From: Alicyclobacillus fructus | Lineage (GTDB): Bacteria; Bacillota; Bacilli; Alicyclobacillales; Alicyclobacillaceae | Assembly (NCBI RefSeq): GCF_017329605.1 | Contig: NZ_JAFMTY010000020.1 | Location: 1 to 64,000 of the forward strand | Length of the DNA stretch: 64,000 bases | Direction: 5' to 3' | In this document: in pieces, positions 53,101-60,766 of the stretch | How the letters are laid out: every line of letters starts with the position of its first letter | How positions within the stretch are numbered: the stretch's first letter is position 1 | Notes under the pieces: generated by a model | The model's database searches: none | What the model saw: the letters and a program-made list of their open reading frames with translations, nothing else | What the model was told of the DNA's origin: nothing | Position numbers and translations under genes: made by a program

Positions 53101-53318
53101 TGCACAAGAAGTTTGAAGATGGATATCGGGAAATGTACTGGCGCGGTGTGAAGTTGGGGCCAGAGGCCAAGACATTGGCGACGATTGAGCGTCGAATCAT
53201 GCCTGATGGTGAATGGAAGATTGTGTACATCCCCGTGATTGACGAGTACCAGAAGATCAAGCAAATGCAACGCGAGGCTTGGAATATGAAGCGAAATCTG
53301 CAAGAAAAGGATCTGTGA
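50136..53318 (+). CDS. primase-helicase (AEP primase fused to D5/SF3 helicase)
   Basis: 1060 aa. An N-terminal CxxC helix-turn-helix-like part (CKLCNASIRQEIESRW), then an archaeo-eukaryotic primase core: WVDVDDHG (about 159), SGGGRGQHVYFKF (about 197) and RVMRLPGS (about 241). A Cys motif CRQCPHFKHH (about 405), a D5-N-like region and an SF3 helicase with Walker A GPGGNGKST (about 752) complete it. It probably primes and unwinds at the repeat-rich origin just upstream. GGGGGTG precedes the ATG. Confidence 0.92.
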   Translation: MADCKLCNASIRQEIESRWLAGASYRELEQMCRERGVEVSHETVRRHIVEHALGGDARASWAFVKWWFEGVHGYVEIRPIPNQRDDREAAVEAARWRRSFPVSDLDPMHLFLSKGYRHPVMARCGWYFGVCPRNKAVKRAEDGRWVGGSADDVEVCPGAWVDVDDHGHEGDDERIAQAEQALTALADRGVVPSAVVKSGGGRGQHVYFKFTQPVDAQTGRRITWKLAMLLGSDPSVAEPARVMRLPGSLHTKSGQITVVKVIDQRDDVRYEHERFEAALEDVAKAMGVDLSPPAPSLGGEYEELMGDWAPVPLDFVKERLPMICARFEAYVQDPNIVSEPIWHKMSCTLRALNPDSSLFHEWSQAYDAGPGKRYNWAEAERKFRASRPLAVRCATFESLDPMEQCRQCPHFKHHSSPATFVRKAYATKLGLPGIYGMPGQGNQEQSDTNQLVCTSEEVRKLQEQFRDQDEKWYPEDPNPGVERAAPMAAGAEGDPVYEINYLIEASKTEAEAEDRYTALNERSIVQWARQKRKAFIDEVINAKGEVKEVLNLKKFADRLCEDFYFTELYNEIFYYDGIRYRTGAHDIEFLSSALSAALSAIGWHDTRRVENLRKEILWSLGARNFEESPSPADIYDKWDSYKAIPFKNGMLDISGYRLGDLLPHNPSFRCTWVARTYWNYAWAESKSKLTLREQHCMDAVNSFLEWVLPWDLDWKYDPSYRGPWTRDLFLAYLGYSLAKFDLVEDVFVVLKGPGGNGKSTFFKVLTRLFAGFISNLSPQAFSERFATAELVRSTINIDADIPNNEQQKTQGLKQVVSHDTIRVERKFRDSTPAQPKVKVWFAANELPPTNDTSYGYFRRFLIIPFESKMAKWFEQTKYKEEDLYCEEALSYWAYLGVKYYLYFRNQGIRIDDTPATTAAKDKYWASQDVVKDAVLSEVLQFDPGAEIPAMLGRMLINAFAESKGRSKLSGNKIFERLRNNCRDFEIREVHKKFEDGYREMYWRGVKLGPEAKTLATIERRIMPDGEWKIVYIPVIDEYQKIKQMQREAWNMKRNLQEKDL

Positions 53319-53379
53319 TTTGGAAAGTGCGAGTCAGTCGAAAATGAGCCGAAGCCTTTGAAATGGGAAGTGATACGCA

Positions 53380-53910
53380 ATGAACGGTGAACACGAGATA
53401 TTGAGTCCTCGTGTCATGAATTCGAGCGGTGTTCAGTTGCTCACATATCTTGGTTTTTCCATGGTGCGTTCCGACACCAGTTGGCGTTCGCCTGTTTTGC
53501 TCTATGGCCCCGGAGTTCATAGATGGCGAAAGTTGCTTAAAAGCCTGTTCGGCCAGCATATGCAGGAGTTTACATTCCAAGAGTTCTCAAAACCGAAGAA
53601 AGGACAACTTCATCCGCGCTACGCAATCTATTGGGTTTCCGGTGTCACAGACAGTCTATTAAGAAGATTTTGTGCAACCCACCCTACAGATCACCTGTAT
53701 ACGTATCTCTGGCTTCGGTCAAGGGTGTGGTTTGCGGCCGAGTCAATCACGCCGAACGAAGAATGTTCAAGGTATGTCACCTTCGTTCGTGTAGAGGATC
53801 TGGAATCCGAAAAACGTCTCGAACTTTCATCAGAGGCATTATCGCTGATTGCCCGCCTTGCACTGCAAGCATATCGAGACGTTAAGGCAATGGAACTCAG
53901 CAGAAGATGA
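53380..53910 (+). CDS. hypothetical prophage protein
   Basis: 176 aa: GVQLLTYLGFSMVRSDTSWR, PVLLYGPGVHRWRKLLKSLF, then YAIYWVSGVTDSLLRRF and a helical end. No family recognised. Its base composition is less GC-rich than its neighbours. It sits between the primase and the SF2 helicase. Confidence 0.65.
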   Translation: MNGEHEILSPRVMNSSGVQLLTYLGFSMVRSDTSWRSPVLLYGPGVHRWRKLLKSLFGQHMQEFTFQEFSKPKKGQLHPRYAIYWVSGVTDSLLRRFCATHPTDHLYTYLWLRSRVWFAAESITPNEECSRYVTFVRVEDLESEKRLELSSEALSLIARLALQAYRDVKAMELSRR

Positions 53911-53955
53911 AGTCGATGTGGAGCTTGTTCATTATCTATTGAGGAGTGAGGCCCT

Positions 53956-55779
53956 TTGAGAGTCATCACGGCCAAGCATCAGAACGAACTGAAGCTCCGC
54001 GACTATCAGGTCGAAGCCGTCGACGCGATTCGACGGTATCCCAAGCCCCGTCCCGTCCTCGTGGCGGCGACAGGGGCCGGAAAGACGGTGATATCGTCAC
54101 AGTTTGCGGTGGAGCGGCTGGAGCGCGGGCCGGTGTTGTTTTTGGCGCATAGAGACGAATTGCTCGACCAAACACTCGACAAGTTCTCGGTGGTGTTCGA
54201 CGCGCTCGCGGAGAAGGGCCGCGAGGTCAAGATCGGGCGGATCCAGGGGCCGGACGACGACGTCGAGGCGGACTTCGCCGTGGCAAGCGTACAGACGATC
54301 TCGCAGCCGGAGCGCTTGGAGCGCTGGATGGCGGCGCATGAGACGACGCCGACGGTGATCACGGATGAGTGCCACCATGCAACGGCGAGGACGTACATGC
54401 GAATCTACCACGCGCTCGGGTTCCTCGGCTCGGTGCCGGAAGGTCACGTGCATCTGGGGCTCACGGCGACGCCGTACCGCACCGACAAGGCGGATCTCCG
54501 TAAGGTGTACGATGGTGTGGCTTACGCGATCGGGATTCACGATCTGATCGACATGGGCTGGCTGGTGCCGCCAAAGTCCGTGAAGCTCGAAATCGTTGAG
54601 GGTCTTGAGGGCAAGGACGATGGCGCCGACTGGTCCGATGCCGAGGTCGAGGGCGCGGTGGACACGCCGAGCGTCAACAAGCAGATTGTCGCGGCGTGGC
54701 AGGCGCAGGCCTCCGATAGGTTGACGATCGCGTTTTGTGCGAGCGTCGAGCATGCCTATCATCTGGCGGAGGAGTTTGAGAAGGCGGGAGTCCCCGTCGC
54801 GGTGGTGCACGGCGCCCTGCCCAAGGAAGAGCGCCGACAGACCCTTGACGCGTTCTCAGATGGAAATATTCGAGTCCTATGCAACTATGGAGTGCTTACA
54901 GAAGGATTCGATCGTCCTGAAGTCTCGTGCATCATCATGGCGCGACCTACCTTGAGTCACAGTCTCTATGTACAGTGTGTTGGGCGCGGGTTACGGATTG
55001 CGCCGCACATCTTCAAGCAGGATTGTCTTGTGCTCGACGTGGTTGGGGTCACGGACGTGCATCGGCTGATGACGGTGGATCGACTGCTCGCGGGCGAGGA
55101 CAAGGAGGAGAACGGCGAGAAGCGCGAGCGGGCCGGCGGCGAGCGAGGGCCGAGGGTCGCCAAGCGGCTTACGGCGAGCGCGTTCCGGTGGATGCGGGTG
55201 CGCGAGCGTGTGTGGCTCGCGCGAGACTTCAAGGGCAATTACGTCCGTGTCGAGCAGACCCAGGCGGGGTGGTACGTCGCTTACGGCGTGTTCGATTCGG
55301 ACGCCCCCGAGAAGAAACCCGAGATGCACCGGGTGTACTTCGGGCCGGACGCGGAAATGGCCTGGGGCACGGCGGCGACCTACGCGCAGATTGGGCTGTC
55401 GAGGAGCGCTGTGGGTGCCGAGGAAGAGTGGATGGACCTGCCGCCGACGGAGAAGCAGGTGGCGGCGCTGGAGCGTCGAGGTCTGCAGGCGCCGCAGACG
55501 CGGTGGGAGGCGGCGGAGCTCCTGACGAAGCCGACGCCGAGGCAAGAAGAGTTGCTTAAGCGGATCTTCAAGGCGCACAACATCCCGTACGCGCTGTTGC
55601 CCGAGACGATGGACGAGGCGAACGCGCTGCTCAATGCGGTGCTTGGACAACGGCTGGAGCGACAGGAGCTCCTGGTGCGGTACTCAATGGTGCTGCCGCA
55701 CAGGTGGGAGATCTTCCGAGACGTGGTGCAGAGGCACGAAGAGGCGAAGGTGGCCGCAGAGGCGGTGGGAATTGTGTGA
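53956..55779 (+). CDS. SF2 DEAD/DEAH-box helicase (phage type)
   Basis: 607 aa. Q-like RDYQVEAVDAI, Walker A ATGAGKT (about 39-45), DECH box TDECHHA (about 136), TATPYR, and motif VI QCVGRGLR. The C-terminal 200 residues, with a TEKQVAALERRGLQAP repeat-like region, are not typical of RecG/UvrB and may bind DNA or partners. TTG start after GAGGAGTGAGG. Likely role: phage replication or recombination. Confidence 0.9.
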   Translation: MRVITAKHQNELKLRDYQVEAVDAIRRYPKPRPVLVAATGAGKTVISSQFAVERLERGPVLFLAHRDELLDQTLDKFSVVFDALAEKGREVKIGRIQGPDDDVEADFAVASVQTISQPERLERWMAAHETTPTVITDECHHATARTYMRIYHALGFLGSVPEGHVHLGLTATPYRTDKADLRKVYDGVAYAIGIHDLIDMGWLVPPKSVKLEIVEGLEGKDDGADWSDAEVEGAVDTPSVNKQIVAAWQAQASDRLTIAFCASVEHAYHLAEEFEKAGVPVAVVHGALPKEERRQTLDAFSDGNIRVLCNYGVLTEGFDRPEVSCIIMARPTLSHSLYVQCVGRGLRIAPHIFKQDCLVLDVVGVTDVHRLMTVDRLLAGEDKEENGEKRERAGGERGPRVAKRLTASAFRWMRVRERVWLARDFKGNYVRVEQTQAGWYVAYGVFDSDAPEKKPEMHRVYFGPDAEMAWGTAATYAQIGLSRSAVGAEEEWMDLPPTEKQVAALERRGLQAPQTRWEAAELLTKPTPRQEELLKRIFKAHNIPYALLPETMDEANALLNAVLGQRLERQELLVRYSMVLPHRWEIFRDVVQRHEEAKVAAEAVGIV

Positions 55780-55883
55780 GGAAGCCGTGTGTTCTTAAAA
55801 AGTCACTTTCCCCTCTCATTCCAACCTGATCGTTTTTCAGTTCGAAACCAACTTAAGAGTTTCCATTTTGAAAGGAGAATGCG

Positions 55884-56078
55884 ATGGAGACTGTCGTTTC
55901 GAAGGACTACCTGGACGCCCTCATCAACCTCGCCTGCGAAACGGACGAACTGATCGTCGAACTGGAGGACTACAATCCGCGGGCGGGTCAGGCGCTGCGG
56001 GCGCGGTTCGCGCGGTGGTTTGAGGTCATTGATCGATACGCAGAGGAGCAAGAGGGATGGCGATGCGCGTGGCACTGA
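55884..56078 (+). CDS. small hypothetical prophage protein
   Basis: 64 aa: DYLDALINLACETDELIVEL, EDYNPRAGQALRARFARWFE. Helical. A strong AAAGGAGAATGCG precedes the ATG. It overlaps the next gene by 22 bp. Confidence 0.68.
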   Translation: METVVSKDYLDALINLACETDELIVELEDYNPRAGQALRARFARWFEVIDRYAEEQEGWRCAWH

Positions 56079-56434
56079 AAGACCTGGAGACGATGAAGCG
56101 GGATGGTCGCTGGTACTTAGCCGGGCCCATGTCCGGCTACCCGGACTTCAACCGCCCGGCGTTTCACAAGGCGGCGGCAAGGTTGCGAGCGCAGGGCCTC
56201 ATTGTGGTCAACCCGGCGGAGATCCGCGGCGACGAGGACTGGGCTTGGGACGATTGGATGCGGGCGGCGCTGCACTGTCTTCTTGGATGTCACGCGGTGG
56301 TGTTCCTGCCGGGTTGGGAGTCCTCGCGAGGCGCACGGCTGGAACGGACGATCGCGGAGGCCTTGGGGATGCCGATGTTCGAGTATCGCAACGGCGAGAT
56401 CGCGCCGCTTGTCGTACAAACCGCACATAGGTGA
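56057..56434 (+). CDS. DUF4406 protein (nucleoside 2-deoxyribosyltransferase-like fold)
   Basis: 125 aa with YLAGPMSGYPDFNRPAFHKA, VVNPAEIRGDEDWAWDDWMR, VFLPGWESSRGARLE and a FEYRNGEI end, the DUF4406 pattern. The fold resembles nucleoside deoxyribosyltransferases, so a role in phage nucleotide metabolism is plausible. Confidence 0.85.
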   Translation: MAMRVALKDLETMKRDGRWYLAGPMSGYPDFNRPAFHKAAARLRAQGLIVVNPAEIRGDEDWAWDDWMRAALHCLLGCHAVVFLPGWESSRGARLERTIAEALGMPMFEYRNGEIAPLVVQTAHR

Positions 56435-56449
56435 GGGGGAATTCAGCGG

Positions 56450-56755
56450 ATGATCGAGTTCGCGGTTTGGGAAAACGGCAGGGTTCGGATCAAGCGTGGC
56501 TTGTGTCTGGGGATCGTCGAGGAAGGCGAGTATCCGCCGGTTTACGAGAAGCGAGTGGCGCATATGACCTACGATCCCAATCAACCCTGCGACGAGATGC
56601 GGTTGGTCATGGCAGTCCCGAAGCACTGCAAGGTGACGATTGTCAACACGGTGTATCTCGTCCTTCCCGAAGCGATTGCGCCGTGGGATCGCAGAAAGCT
56701 GCGTGAGGTGTTGATGGGAGGATCCGAGGGGGATGAGACGCCATGCGCTGTCTGA
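56450..56755 (+). CDS. hypothetical prophage protein
   Basis: 101 aa: MIEFAVWENGRVRIKRGLCL, YEKRVAHMTYDPNQPCDEMR, VTIVNTVYLVLPEAIAPWDR. Beta-rich; no family recognised. It overlaps the sliding clamp gene by 13 bp and is probably coupled to it. Confidence 0.65.
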   Translation: MIEFAVWENGRVRIKRGLCLGIVEEGEYPPVYEKRVAHMTYDPNQPCDEMRLVMAVPKHCKVTIVNTVYLVLPEAIAPWDRRKLREVLMGGSEGDETPCAV

Positions 56756-57852
56756 TTGAACAGCAAGTCTTGGAGCCCGCGCTGACTGCACTGGCGCGCA
56801 TTGCACAAACGCGTGCACCCGCGCCGGTGTTGCAGGGTGTCTTGATCGAAGCGGAGCATGGTCAGGTGACGTTGAGCGCCTACGACTACGACGTCGCGCT
56901 GCGCATGACCGTCGAGGCGTCGGTGGTGGATCCGGGCGACGTCGTACTTCCAGCGAAGCTGTTCGCGGAGTTGGTGAGGCGGCTTCCAGATGGGGTTGTG
57001 GATATTGCGACGCTCGATCCTCATTACAATGCGTCGATCGACGTTGGAACCACGCACGCAGAATTGCATGGCTTTGCTCCGTTGGAATTCCCGGGACTGC
57101 CAGATATGAAGGGCATCGAGCCGGTGGAGATCCCAGCGAAGACGCTGGTGGCGGCTGTCGAGGGCGTGGGGTACGCCGCGGCAAAGCAGGATCCGGCGCG
57201 ACCGATCCTGGAGGGTGTCTACGTAGGCTACGAGGACGGCAAGCTGGCTTGGATGGCTACGGACGGGCTGAGGCTGGCGAAAGTGTCGCAAACGGTCGAC
57301 CGGGAGATGTCGATTCGTTGCACGATCCCTCGGCGCGCGCTCACCGAGCTAACCAGGCTCCTGGATGCGGACGACGATGCGACCCTGCAAGTCTACCAGT
57401 CGGCGAGTTACGTGATGTTCGCGTGGGACGGCGCGCAGTTGTTCGGGCGCCTGTACCAGGGCGAGTATCCGGACACGTCGCGGGTGATGCCGCAGGAGTT
57501 CGCGGCGGCGTGCAGTGTGGAGCGGAGACGGTTGGAGGAAGCCATTGAGCGCGTGACCGTGATGGCGGAACACGAACACCACACCGTATCGCTGTATGTG
57601 AAGGGCGGCACGCTGGAGTTGACGTCGAGGTCGACCGAGCGCGGGCGCGCGCGTGAAGAGGTGCCGTTGGTTGAGTTCGCGGGAGAAGAAATCAAGGTCT
57701 CGCTGAATGCGCGGTACGTGCTGGAGATGTTGGAAGCGGTGGAGTCAAGCAGGGTCGTGCGGATGCAGGTGGCACAGGGTAGGAACTCGGTGCTTTTTAC
57801 AGACGAAGACGAAAACTTGCATCTGATCTCCGCGATCCTGACGCGCGACTGA
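56743..57852 (+). CDS. dnaN: phage-encoded DNA polymerase III beta subunit (sliding clamp)
   Basis: 369 aa with the three-domain clamp layout: ALTALARIAQTRAPAPVLQG, LPAKLFAELVRRLPDGVV, RPILEGVYVGYEDGKLAWMATDGLRLA (in part MATDGLRLAKVS), and IPRRALTELTRLLD. The C-terminus ends HLISAILTRD in place of the host-type ...MPMRL/VRTY. A phage clamp may replace or compete with the host DnaN during replication. No phage polymerase is seen in this part. Confidence 0.88.
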   Translation: MRCLIEQQVLEPALTALARIAQTRAPAPVLQGVLIEAEHGQVTLSAYDYDVALRMTVEASVVDPGDVVLPAKLFAELVRRLPDGVVDIATLDPHYNASIDVGTTHAELHGFAPLEFPGLPDMKGIEPVEIPAKTLVAAVEGVGYAAAKQDPARPILEGVYVGYEDGKLAWMATDGLRLAKVSQTVDREMSIRCTIPRRALTELTRLLDADDDATLQVYQSASYVMFAWDGAQLFGRLYQGEYPDTSRVMPQEFAAACSVERRRLEEAIERVTVMAEHEHHTVSLYVKGGTLELTSRSTERGRAREEVPLVEFAGEEIKVSLNARYVLEMLEAVESSRVVRMQVAQGRNSVLFTDEDENLHLISAILTRD

Positions 57853-57891
57853 TTTGCCCTGCAAACCACGCATAAATGAGGTGAGGTGGGC

Positions 57892-58146
57892 ATGGTTGCT
57901 TGGCGTGTTGGACGACGACCCGAGGCGTGGGAGGTCAGCGAAGCGTACCGAGCCTACCAAGTGGCGCTCTTCGAAGCTGTGGAACGCCTTCGCGTCGCTG
58001 AGGTGGCTTACGATTGGGCCGACGATCCTGCTGAACCATTGGCGTATGCGCGCCTCCAAGAGGCGCGAGCGGAGGTATCCACCATCTTGCGCGAAGCAAA
58101 GGAGGCATGGCGGAATGGAAACGACGTGGGACGTGTCCGTGGCTGA
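57892..58146 (+). CDS. DUF2508/YaaL-like small protein
   Basis: 84 aa: WEVSEAYRAYQVALFEAVER, LRVAEVAYDWADDPAEPLAY, ARLQEARAEVSTILREAKEA; two long helices. It resembles YaaL-type proteins (DUF2508), uncertain. ATG after GAGGTGAGGTGGG. Confidence 0.6.
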   Translation: MVAWRVGRRPEAWEVSEAYRAYQVALFEAVERLRVAEVAYDWADDPAEPLAYARLQEARAEVSTILREAKEAWRNGNDVGRVRG

Positions 58147-58609
58147 GGTGTACAACCGTCTGACCATCGTCTGCGAGTGTTACGATCATTTCCTGCGCGA
58201 ACTGCAGTCGCATTGGGCGCAATGCGAGGCAAGTCACAATCGAGCATTGCGCGATCGCGCGCATGCGTACCGAGAGATGTTGGATTCCCTCTTGGATCTC
58301 TATCACGATCTCCGTGAGGCGCAGTCATTGGCGCGGACGTGCGTGGATGTGGTGCGGTTGCAGACGAGGCCGGGTGACGATGTGGTGTTGGTTCCGACCG
58401 AGCGATATCAGGCCTTGATGATGCTGTATGCCGCAGTGAAGCGCCGGGTGGACGCGAGTCAGGCGCTGCTCAGTGTCCGGAAGGGCGATGAGCTTGGGCA
58501 TGAGCTTGTGGCGGAGCAGGTGCGGTTGGCGTTGGACGAGGAGCGCATGGCGCTGGCTACGTTGGCACGGCAGCAACGAGCGCGGGAGGAGGAGACGGCG
58601 TGCGGTTGA
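58115..58609 (+). CDS. helical hypothetical prophage protein
   Basis: 164 aa, almost all helix and likely coiled coil: VAEVYNRLTIVCECYDHFLR, RDRAHAYREMLDSLLDLYHD, QVRLALDEERMALATLARQQ. The ATG at 58115 follows AAAGGAGG. The longer frame upstream (57854) overlaps another gene and is not used. No family recognised. Confidence 0.68.
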   Translation: METTWDVSVAEVYNRLTIVCECYDHFLRELQSHWAQCEASHNRALRDRAHAYREMLDSLLDLYHDLREAQSLARTCVDVVRLQTRPGDDVVLVPTERYQALMMLYAAVKRRVDASQALLSVRKGDELGHELVAEQVRLALDEERMALATLARQQRAREEETACG

Positions 58610-58797
58610 GCGTGCGAGACGCGGAAGTTCAGGTGATCGCCGAGGACTCGGCAATTCGTGTGATGATGCAGGACGAGCACGGGACGGTGGAACTTGTGGT
58701 GGACGAATCTACGGCACATAAGTTGCGCGACGGCCTCAACTTGGTGTTGCGACGAGGAGACGAACCTAGGAGTGGCGGGCCGTTGGTAGTGAGTTAA
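58600..58797 (+). CDS. small hypothetical prophage protein
   Basis: 65 aa: MRLSVRDAEVQVIAEDSAIR, VMMQDEHGTVELVVDESTAH, KLRDGLNLVLRRGDE. Beta-rich with a C-terminal helix. The GTG start overlaps the previous gene by 10 bp. Confidence 0.62.
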   Translation: MRLSVRDAEVQVIAEDSAIRVMMQDEHGTVELVVDESTAHKLRDGLNLVLRRGDEPRSGGPLVVS

Positions 58798-58821
58798 ACA
58801 ATTTGCTTGGGGTGAAGGACG

Positions 58822-59076
58822 ATGTTCGAACTGATGTACATCCAGGCTGCAACAAACGCGTGGATGATGTTTCAAAATGTAGTTTTCTTCGCTTGTGTGA
58901 GTGTTTTGGGTGTATCGGCCTGGGTCTCCATTGGTGGCGGATGGAAACTTGGGGTGGCTAGCCTGATAACCCTGTCGATTCCGGTTTCTTTGATTTTGCT
59001 GTTTTTGTCAATGTCAATCCACCATGATCTAGAAACTCTGCATGCGTCTATACAGCAACTCAGTCGCACAAGGTGA
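58822..59076 (+). CDS. small two-helix membrane protein
   Basis: 84 aa with two TM segments (about 17-38 and 42-65) and a short hydrophilic tail with HHDLETLHASIQQL. Size and topology are holin-like, but the place in the early region makes that unlikely. Start after GGGTGAAGGACG. Confidence 0.6.
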   Translation: MFELMYIQAATNAWMMFQNVVFFACVSVLGVSAWVSIGGGWKLGVASLITLSIPVSLILLFLSMSIHHDLETLHASIQQLSRTR

Positions 59077-59119
59077 ATCATGTTGTGATGGCGTGGTGAA
59101 CAAAGCGGGGTGAGAGCAA

Positions 59120-59344
59120 ATGCCATCGAGCCGCTGGGACACGAATCTCTTTGGCAACGTCGAGGTGGTCGGGGATCCCTATGCGGGCGGCTTTCTCGCC
59201 GTGCATGTCCCTGACGGGACAGGCCGTGGCGTTCGTCAGTTGTTCTGTCGGGTTGAGTCTGTCGACCGAGCGGGGCAATGGATGGAGTTGTCGATTCCGC
59301 AGGCCTTGTTCGCTTGGGTGAGGGAGGCGGACGATGAGCCATGA
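59120..59344 (+). CDS. hypothetical prophage protein
   Basis: 74 aa: WDTNLFGNVEVVGDPYAGGF, RQLFCRVESVDRAGQWMELS. Beta-rich; no family recognised. The ATG follows GGGGTGAGAGC; the stop overlaps the next start. Confidence 0.62.
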   Translation: MPSSRWDTNLFGNVEVVGDPYAGGFLAVHVPDGTGRGVRQLFCRVESVDRAGQWMELSIPQALFAWVREADDEP

Positions 59345-59607
59345 GCAAGCTCTGGTACATCACCGACGAGAACTACGGTTACGTCGTTGCAGCAACGCCG
59401 TTGGAGGCCTTGCAAACGGCAACTGGGACAATCGTCGACGAGGAGTTTGAGTGGCCGCTTTGTCAGGAGATCGTGATTCGCTTGGTGCCGAGCGGGGATC
59501 TCGTCACGCTGCTTGACGACATGGAAGAGCCGATCACCAAATGTGCGGAGGATTGGGTTTGTGAACAGACCGAGGTGCCGTGTGTGATTGGGGTGGGTGA
59601 GCAATGA
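59341..59607 (+). CDS. hypothetical prophage protein
   Basis: 88 aa: MSKLWYITDENYGYVVAATP, LEALQTATGTIVDEEFEWPL, acidic. It overlaps its neighbours by 4 bp on each side (ATGA), a tightly coupled early operon. No family recognised. Confidence 0.63.
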   Translation: MSKLWYITDENYGYVVAATPLEALQTATGTIVDEEFEWPLCQEIVIRLVPSGDLVTLLDDMEEPITKCAEDWVCEQTEVPCVIGVGEQ

Positions 59608-59792
59608 CCGTCTTGGACGATCTCTTGCTGCGGATGACGTGCGAGCGAATTGCCGCAGGGATTGAGACACTAAGGGACATGGGTTTTTCTGAGGAAATCG
59701 TGTTGGAAGGATTGCGACGGCAGGTGGCTGCCGTGTATGGGCAACATCACGGAGAGATACGAGATGGCGAAGTATTCTCGAGTCGAGCTTAG
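59604..59792 (+). CDS. small helical prophage protein
   Basis: 62 aa: LLLRMTCERIAAGIETLRDM, GFSEEIVLEGLRRQVAAVYG. Its ETLRDMGFSEEIVLEGLRRQ segment resembles DGFRTLLAIGVSRDEALEIA in the gene at 59900, so the two may share a helical fold. It overlaps the next gene by 29 bp. Confidence 0.6.
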   Translation: MTVLDDLLLRMTCERIAAGIETLRDMGFSEEIVLEGLRRQVAAVYGQHHGEIRDGEVFSSRA

Positions 59793-59892
59793 CTTTATTG
59801 ATCACTCTCGGTATTCCTTCGAACTTGTCGACGCGAAACGTACCCACGCCCTTAAGCAAACGGTGTTCGCGAACATCTTATCTGGTTGGTGA
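59764..59892 (+). CDS. 42-aa hypothetical prophage protein
   Basis: MAKYSRVELSFIDHSRYSFE, LVDAKRTHALKQTVFANILS. The ATG follows GGAGAGA. The frame is short, but the composition is protein-like and the flanking packing fits. Confidence 0.5.
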   Translation: MAKYSRVELSFIDHSRYSFELVDAKRTHALKQTVFANILSGW

Positions 59893-59899
59893 ACAAGAT

Positions 59900-60250
59900 A
59901 TGGAAGATCTTGATCTCTTCCGAGCAAACGAATTGCTGGCCGATGGATTTCGGACCTTATTAGCGATTGGGGTTTCGAGAGACGAAGCGCTGGAGATCGC
60001 GCAAGAGCAATTGGAAGAGGTGTTTGCCGGGCACGTCTTCGTCAATGAACATTACTACGATGGTACGGACATTCCCATTCGAGTTGGGGATCGGGTCTAT
60101 CATCGCTCAGAAGATGAGGCGTTGGGGACGTTGGTCAAGTTTGAGCCCGAGCAAGACATATTCGTGATCGACTGGGACGACATTGGACCGGTGGAATACA
60201 CCATGGAGTGCATTGCTGCGATTGGGCTGGAGGAATCCCGAGACACTTAA
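59900..60250 (+). CDS. hypothetical prophage protein
   Basis: 116 aa: a helical first half (ELLADGFRTLLAIGVSRDEA) and a beta-rich second half with HYYDGTDIPIRVGDRVYHRS, LVKFEPEQDIFVIDWDDIGP, which looks like a small SH3-type barrel. The ribosome site is weak; the frame upstream overlaps other genes. No family recognised. Confidence 0.62.
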   Translation: MEDLDLFRANELLADGFRTLLAIGVSRDEALEIAQEQLEEVFAGHVFVNEHYYDGTDIPIRVGDRVYHRSEDEALGTLVKFEPEQDIFVIDWDDIGPVEYTMECIAAIGLEESRDT

Positions 60251-60313
60251 GGGCACTCCAAAACCTTATCGTTGTCATTCACTCCCCTCTTCAGCAGAGA
60301 GGAGTCGCCTCGA

Positions 60314-60319
60314 TATACT
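60314..60319 (+). promoter_or_regulatory. candidate -10 of the DUF669 operon
   Basis: TATACT at 60314-60319, 39 bp before the DUF669 gene, just after an imperfect 10-bp inverted repeat (60281-60290 / 60296-60305) that could be an operator. No good -35 is present. Confidence 0.35.
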
Positions 60320-60357
60320 CTCATGACCTGGAACAATGTAGAACAGGAGGTTGAACT

Positions 60358-60765
60358 ATGAATCTGGCCGACTTGGACGAGAAGTACATGAAGGTGGAGC
60401 CTGCCAAGGGCGGATATGAGCCGTTGCCGGATGGAAAGTACCTGTGCCGATTGGAGAAGGCAGAGGTAAAGAAGAACAAGGGGAACGACGGGGTTCATCT
60501 CGCCTTGGTGCTGGTTGTGGACGAGGGTTCACTGAAAGGACGCCGCATTTTCCACAATCGGCCGATCGTTGACAACGAAAAGGCTCTTGCGTGGTTAAAG
60601 CGCGACCTGCTCGCGATCGGGTACACCGATTACGTGTCGAAGCTCTCGACGAACTTGTCTCAGTGCTTAGGGCGCCAGGTCAAGGTGGAGCTCAAGACGG
60701 TGACGATCCCGGCCACAGGGCAAAAGGCGCAGGTGGCGTATCTCGATCCGGTCAGGGGGCATTGA
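60358..60765 (+). CDS. DUF669 phage protein, probable ssDNA-binding protein
   Basis: 135 aa with the DUF669 pattern: YEPLPDGKYLCRLEKAEVKK, KGNDGVHLALVLVVDEGSLK, GRRIFHNRPIVDNEKALAWL, LGRQVKVELKTVTI. DUF669 proteins sit in phage replication/recombination modules and are thought to bind ssDNA. Strong AACAGGAGGTTGAACT ribosome site. Confidence 0.87.
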   Translation: MNLADLDEKYMKVEPAKGGYEPLPDGKYLCRLEKAEVKKNKGNDGVHLALVLVVDEGSLKGRRIFHNRPIVDNEKALAWLKRDLLAIGYTDYVSKLSTNLSQCLGRQVKVELKTVTIPATGQKAQVAYLDPVRGH

Positions 60766-60766
60766 C

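Noticed and set aside
58822-59076. Holin
   Set aside because: Size and two TM helices fit, but it lies among early replication genes with no endolysin nearby.
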